A DNA stretch of 64,000 nt from positions 310,001 through 374,000 of the forward strand of contig NZ_CP050137.1 in NCBI RefSeq assembly GCF_013344685.1, read 5' to 3'. The position numbers and the translations under genes are program-made. The notes beneath the pieces were generated by a model. That model worked only from the letters and a program-made list of their open reading frames with translations. It ran no database searches and was not told the origin of the DNA. This DNA comes from Sphingomonas sp. CL5.1. Lineage in GTDB: Bacteria > Pseudomonadota > Alphaproteobacteria > Sphingomonadales > Sphingomonadaceae. Each line of letters starts with the position of its first letter. Positions within the stretch are counted from its first letter, which is position 1. Shown piece after piece: positions 59,839-64,000 of this stretch.

Positions 59839-62682
59839 TCAATTCGGCGTGCCGGTGTCTTCCGATCCGGTCAGCCCGGTCGGCTTCGATCCGTCATCGA
59901 CACGCGGCGGCTTGTTCGCCGGCGCGCCCTCGTCGGGCTTCACGGGCGCGAGGTTGTTCGCCCCGCCCAGCGCCTTCCAGTTGAGCATCGCATTGTAGAG
60001 CATCCGGTATTCGCCGAGATTCTGCCAGCGCCAGATCGGGTTGGTGGCGAACATCACGACGCGCCCCGCGCCGACCGGCATGTCGATGATCGCCGGCCGG
60101 TCCTTCACCTCGTCGGCGCTCTTCATGAAGCCGCTCATCACCGATTTCTTCCCGCCGGGGAATTCCATCAGCACATATTGCTTCGCCGTCCTGGGCACGC
60201 CCAGCAGCACGTTGGTCGCCCAGCGCACCGGCATCGTCTTCTGCGTATAGCCGTAGAAGATCGGGCTGGCCGGCTGGAGCACGTTCGCCTTCACGATCGG
60301 GCCGGGGGCGTAGAAATCCTTGCTGACGCCGCCGACGGTCACGTCGTCCACCAGCCCGAAGCTGCCGGGCACGCCGCTCGCCTTGCCGGTGGTGATGAGC
60401 AGGCCGCCGGCCGCGACGAACTTGCGCAGCTCGTCCAGCCCTGGCAGCCCCATGCCGCCGCGGATGTCGTCCGACGAACCGTACATACCAAGCGTCGGCT
60501 GATCCTTGCTCTGCGTATAGGAGAGCGGCTTGCCCTTGACGGCCAGGTCGAACACCACGTCGCGCGGCGCGCGACCCTGATCGGGCAGGATGATGACGTC
60601 GTATTTCGACCGCAGATCGCCCGCGCGCACCTGCTCCTTGTAGATCAGGTCATAGGGCGTCTTGTACCGATCGAAGGCGTAGCGCACCCAGCCGACGTTC
60701 TGCGTCGAGCCCCAGGTGCTGAACAGCGCGACGCGCGGCACCGGCATGTCGTGCGTCGGCACGCCGGGATCGGCGGGCGCGGCGACGGCGGTGAGGCCGA
60801 GTTCCTCGACCAGCGGCCTGAGCTGTCCGCCCGCGCTCGCCGGGATCAGCAGCGATCCGGCCGGCACCTCGCGCCCGCCGGCCTTGAACGGCTTCTCCGC
60901 GACGCGCACCGCCACGTCCTTCAGCCGGAAGCGGAGCTGCGCGAGATTGACCGATCCGGTGTCGAGCACGGCATAGCCGCCCGCCCCCGCGCCGCCGATC
61001 GCGCCGTTGACGACGAAATGGTCGAGCGGCGTGGTCGCCACGTCGAGCACCGCCTTGTCCTCGATCTGGACGATGTTGGTGTGGGTCATCAGCCCCATCG
61101 TCCACGCCGCGTCGTCATAGGTGGTCATGTCGTCGTCGGGGTAATTGTCCTGCACCTTGAGCAGGGTCTTGGCGAGCCGGCCGTAGGGCTGGTTCAGCTT
61201 GATGACGAGCGAGCCGGCCGGCCAGCTCTTGTCGCCCAGCTTGATCGCGCCATTGGCCTTGCCGATCTCGATCCCCTGCATCTGGAGCACGTCCGTCACG
61301 AACTTGACGCGCGTCGGATCGGTCTGGCCCGCCGGGATGATATAGGCATAAGGCGCCTTTGCCGTGCCCGCCTCGATCCCGTTCGCGCTCTTCTTGTAGA
61401 AATTCTCGAGGATGATGTCAGGGAAGGTCGAGGCGAGCTGTAGCGCGGTCAGCACGCCCGTCTCCATGTAGTTGGTGTTGTTGCGCATCGACCATTCGAC
61501 TTCCTTGTATGCCGGGGAAGGCCGATACCAGTCGCGCGCCGTCTGGTTGCCGCCGCGCACGCCGGGGCCGCCCTCGCCGGTGTCGACATGGCGCAGCATG
61601 GTCGTCGCGCCGCCGTTGCCGAACGTCTCGTACATGCGCAGCATGCCGTTGTGGTTCGACGACATGAAGCCGACATAGCCCGGCGACCACGCATCGACGA
61701 AGCCGTGCGTCCACACCCCCGGCATCCCGTATTTGGTGAGCTGCGACATCTCGAAGTTCGAGAAGAACGGCAGCTCGCCGTAGAGGATCGGGTCGAGGTC
61801 CGGGTTCTGCGGCGCCTGCCCGCTGTAGGTATAGAGGAACGGCACCGATTCATGCAGCTCGTGCATGATCGGCGGGTGCCATTCGAGGTAATATTTCATC
61901 ATCTCCGCCGCGCTGGGATCGGAGAAATTGATGTCGCGATTGTTATCGTGATAGATGTACTTGCCCCAATAGGGCGGCCCGGCGGGCTTGTTGAGATCGT
62001 CCTTCTCGTCGATCAGGTGCCGGTAATACCAGTCGCGATAGCGGTCGCGACCGTCCGCCTCCAGCACCGGGCTGATCGCGACGACGAGGTTCTTGCGGAT
62101 CTGCCGCACGAGCGGCGAATCCTCGGTGAGCAGGCGATAGGCCAGTTCCATCACCATCTCGGGCGGGCCGGTCTCGGCCGAATGCAGCCCGGCGGTGAGG
62201 TGGTAGATCGGCCTGGTCTCGCCGATGATCCGCTTCGCCTCGTCGGGGGAGATGTGGCGCGGATCGGCGAGCTTGGCGAGGTTGGCCTTATATTGGTCGA
62301 GCTTCGCGATATTCTCGGGATCGGAGAGCATCACGACGATATTCTCGCGGCCCTCGTTGGTCTTGCCGATGTCGATGATGCGCACGCGATCCGGCGCGGC
62401 GGCGGCGAGCTTGCGGAAATAGGCGTTTATCTCCGGCTGGCTGTGCAGCACGCCCGGCGCGCCGATATGGCTGCCGAACACCTGCTTCGGCGAGGGGATG
62501 GTGGAGGACAAGGGCAGGTGATCGACCAGCGGCGTCGAGAATTCCGGCCGCGTCGTCCATTCCTTCACCGACTTGGCGAAATCCGGGTCCATCCCCTGCT
62601 GCGCGCCCGCCGCGCCCGCCAGCAGCCCGGCCGCCATGCTGGCCGTGCCAAGGAGCGATGCCCCCTTCAGAATTCGCTTCAT
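59839..62682 (-). CDS. Secreted M14-family zinc carboxypeptidase-like protein
   Basis: 947 residues from the ATG at 62682, with GGGGAGG upstream; a 68-codon upstream extension is rejected. Signal peptide about 1–26 (ending AGA). The M14 domain has HLTAGLHSAETGPPEMVMEL-like zinc ligands (His and Glu), HDNNRDINF and an additional MHELHESVPF. The long C-terminal region carries a glutamine-amidotransferase-like segment. It trims peptides in the periplasm and is followed by an amidohydrolase in the same operon. Confidence 0.88.
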   Translation of the reverse strand: MKRILKGASLLGTASMAAGLLAGAAGAQQGMDPDFAKSVKEWTTRPEFSTPLVDHLPLSSTIPSPKQVFGSHIGAPGVLHSQPEINAYFRKLAAAAPDRVRIIDIGKTNEGRENIVVMLSDPENIAKLDQYKANLAKLADPRHISPDEAKRIIGETRPIYHLTAGLHSAETGPPEMVMELAYRLLTEDSPLVRQIRKNLVVAISPVLEADGRDRYRDWYYRHLIDEKDDLNKPAGPPYWGKYIYHDNNRDINFSDPSAAEMMKYYLEWHPPIMHELHESVPFLYTYSGQAPQNPDLDPILYGELPFFSNFEMSQLTKYGMPGVWTHGFVDAWSPGYVGFMSSNHNGMLRMYETFGNGGATTMLRHVDTGEGGPGVRGGNQTARDWYRPSPAYKEVEWSMRNNTNYMETGVLTALQLASTFPDIILENFYKKSANGIEAGTAKAPYAYIIPAGQTDPTRVKFVTDVLQMQGIEIGKANGAIKLGDKSWPAGSLVIKLNQPYGRLAKTLLKVQDNYPDDDMTTYDDAAWTMGLMTHTNIVQIEDKAVLDVATTPLDHFVVNGAIGGAGAGGYAVLDTGSVNLAQLRFRLKDVAVRVAEKPFKAGGREVPAGSLLIPASAGGQLRPLVEELGLTAVAAPADPGVPTHDMPVPRVALFSTWGSTQNVGWVRYAFDRYKTPYDLIYKEQVRAGDLRSKYDVIILPDQGRAPRDVVFDLAVKGKPLSYTQSKDQPTLGMYGSSDDIRGGMGLPGLDELRKFVAAGGLLITTGKASGVPGSFGLVDDVTVGGVSKDFYAPGPIVKANVLQPASPIFYGYTQKTMPVRWATNVLLGVPRTAKQYVLMEFPGGKKSVMSGFMKSADEVKDRPAIIDMPVGAGRVVMFATNPIWRWQNLGEYRMLYNAMLNWKALGGANNLAPVKPDEGAPANKPPRVDDGSKPTGLTGSEDTGTPN

Positions 62683-63066
62683 CAACGCCTCCCCTGAAAA
62701 TTCCACGCGACAGACCCGGCCGGATCGCGGCATGTCGCCACCCCAAGCCGATGCTTCGCCTGCCTGAAAAAATCGGGCGATTGCCCACAGACCCCAAGCT
62801 CTCGTCGCGGAACCGGCCGCGCGCGAACGGCTGAAAAACGCCCTTACCCGCCCGATTCCACAACATTTATGGTGCGATATAGCCACACTATGCGCAAGCT
62901 CGGATCAAAAATTTGCTTAGTTAAGCATCGATCGGTTGACGCGCGTGGATATCCTGCCCAATCGCTTGACGCGGACGCGGCGATCATCGCCGGGCCACGG
63001 GGAAACGAAAGAAGCGGCGCGGTCGCAAAGGCCGGAACGGTCCGCGACGAGCGAGAGGGGGGTTCG
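62683..63066. other. Divergent intergenic region
   Basis: About 380 bp between the – strand M14 peptidase gene and the + strand TonB receptor gene. It contains an AT-rich part around 62860–62935 that probably holds promoters for both. No gene is seen. Confidence 0.5.
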
Positions 63067-64000
63067 ATGATCGACACGATGAATCTGCGACGCATGGCGG
63101 GTCTGCTCGCCGCGACGGCATTGAGCGGCATCGCCGCGCCCGCGCTGGCCCAGAGCGGCAACACCGCGCCCGCCGCCGCACCCGCGCAGGGGAACGACGC
63201 CGACATCGTCGTCACCGCGCTGAAGCGTGACACCCGGCTTCAGGAAACCCCGATCGCGATCTCCGCCGTGTCGGCGCAGACGATCGCCAATGCGGGCGTG
63301 CAGAACATCGCCGACCTGCACAGCCAGGTGCCGGGCCTCAACTTCGTCGACGGCGGCCCGTCGAACCGCCGCGTCGTGATCCGCGGCATCCAGGCGACCG
63401 GCGAGCCAACCGTCGGCGTCTATTACGACGAGACGCCGGTGACCGGCACCGTCGGCGCGAGCAACGACGCGGGCGGCTCCACCCCGGAGCTGCGCCTGTT
63501 CGACGTCGATCGCGTCGAGGCGCTGCGCGGGCCGCAGGGCACGCTCTACGGCTCCGGCTCGATGGGCGGCACGCTGCGCATCATCTACAAGAAGCCGGAA
63601 TACCGGCTGGCGGCGGACTTCGACGGCACGATGTCCGCCACCCAGCACGGCGCGCCCAATCAGGAGATGAACGGGATGATCAATCTCCCGATCGTCGACC
63701 AGAAGATCGCGCTGCGCGTCGTCGGCTTCTTCAAGCGCAACGGCGGCTATATCGACAACACCTGGCTCAACGTGAAGAACATCAACGCCGAGGAGAGCTA
63801 CGGCGGGCGCGCGATCCTGCGCATCCAGCCGGTCGAGGCGTGGACGATCGACGCGGCGGTCTATTACAACAATTCCTCCACCGACACACCGAGCTGGCTG
63901 CTGGAGAAGGGCAGATACAACACTGACGCGCGCACCCGCCAGGTCGTGCGCGACGAGGTGAAGCTCTACAGCCTCACCAGCACCTATGACTTCGGCCCGG
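63067..64000 (+). CDS. TonB-dependent receptor, truncated by the window edge
   Basis: At least 311 residues, running off the window. The ATG at 63067 follows GAGAGGGGGG. Signal peptide about 1–28 (ending ALA), then NDADIVVTALKRDTRLQETP and IADLHSQVPGLNFVDG (plug) and VEALRGPQGTLYGSGSMGGT. This is the receptor type common in sphingomonads for aromatic or plant-derived substrates. It is divergent from the peptidase operon and may share its regulation. Confidence 0.9.
   Translation, partial: MIDTMNLRRMAGLLAATALSGIAAPALAQSGNTAPAAAPAQGNDADIVVTALKRDTRLQETPIAISAVSAQTIANAGVQNIADLHSQVPGLNFVDGGPSNRRVVIRGIQATGEPTVGVYYDETPVTGTVGASNDAGGSTPELRLFDVDRVEALRGPQGTLYGSGSMGGTLRIIYKKPEYRLAADFDGTMSATQHGAPNQEMNGMINLPIVDQKIALRVVGFFKRNGGYIDNTWLNVKNINAEESYGGRAILRIQPVEAWTIDAAVYYNNSSTDTPSWLLEKGRYNTDARTRQVVRDEVKLYSLTSTYDFGP

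Overview
The window is high-GC alphaproteobacterial DNA, most likely from a sphingomonad. The evidence is a divK–rpmG junction, a 1541-residue NAD-glutamate dehydrogenase, several TonB-dependent receptors and an alphaproteobacterial trb-type conjugation block. It has three parts: catabolic cargo (1–12604), the backbone of an integrative and conjugative element (ICE, about 13.0–43.49 kb), and host chromosome (43.49–64 kb).

Cargo (340–12604) is visibly less GC-rich than the rest. A + strand operon encodes a GMC flavoprotein oxidoreductase, an L-threonine/phenylserine-aldolase-type PLP enzyme, an EamA/DMT transporter and an M14-like (DUF2817) deacylase. It is followed by an AraC regulator, an aldehyde dehydrogenase, a LysR regulator, a nitroreductase plus a PnbB-like 4-hydroxylaminobenzoate lyase, an NADPH-dependent FMN reductase, and a beta-ketoadipyl-CoA thiolase (PcaF). 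Read together, these enzymes fit a route that dismantles chloramphenicol: oxidise the C3 hydroxyl to a carboxylate, remove the dichloroacetyl group, cleave p-nitrophenylserine to glycine and p-nitrobenzaldehyde, oxidise this to 4-nitrobenzoate, convert it to protocatechuate, and feed the beta-ketoadipate pathway. This assignment is inference from family and gene order; no single gene proves the substrate.

ICE backbone (13–43.5 kb), mostly on the – strand, transcribed from about 37.6 kb down to 14.4 kb. It holds small ICE regulators (37.6–36.0 kb), a RepA initiator with an iteron/DnaA-box origin next to it (34.97–36.04 kb), and a DNA-modification block (TGT/DpdA-like protein, PP-loop PAPS-reductase-like protein, C5 methyltransferase, 31.7–34.8 kb). 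Then come DUF2840, TraF, DUF736, a lytic transglycosylase and a small DPPY methylase, the relaxase, a CopG protein, TraG/VirD4, and trbBCDEJ–trbK-alt–trbLFGI with DUF2274. A second DPPY methyltransferase, a second DUF736 protein, a DUF1778–GNAT toxin–antitoxin pair and a large serine recombinase lie at the right end. The recombinase abuts a 5'-truncated divK, which marks the right chromosomal junction. The left end, and therefore the full cargo, lies outside the window.

Host chromosome (43.5–64 kb): divK 3' remnant, rpmG, a GDT1-like membrane protein, Dps, a DUF2946/TonB receptor/YcnI copper-type cluster, NAD-GDH, a PAS-like protein, tRNA-Thr(CGT), and a group with a TonB receptor, a secreted amidohydrolase, a secreted M14 peptidase and a second, edge-truncated TonB receptor, which suggests peptide scavenging.
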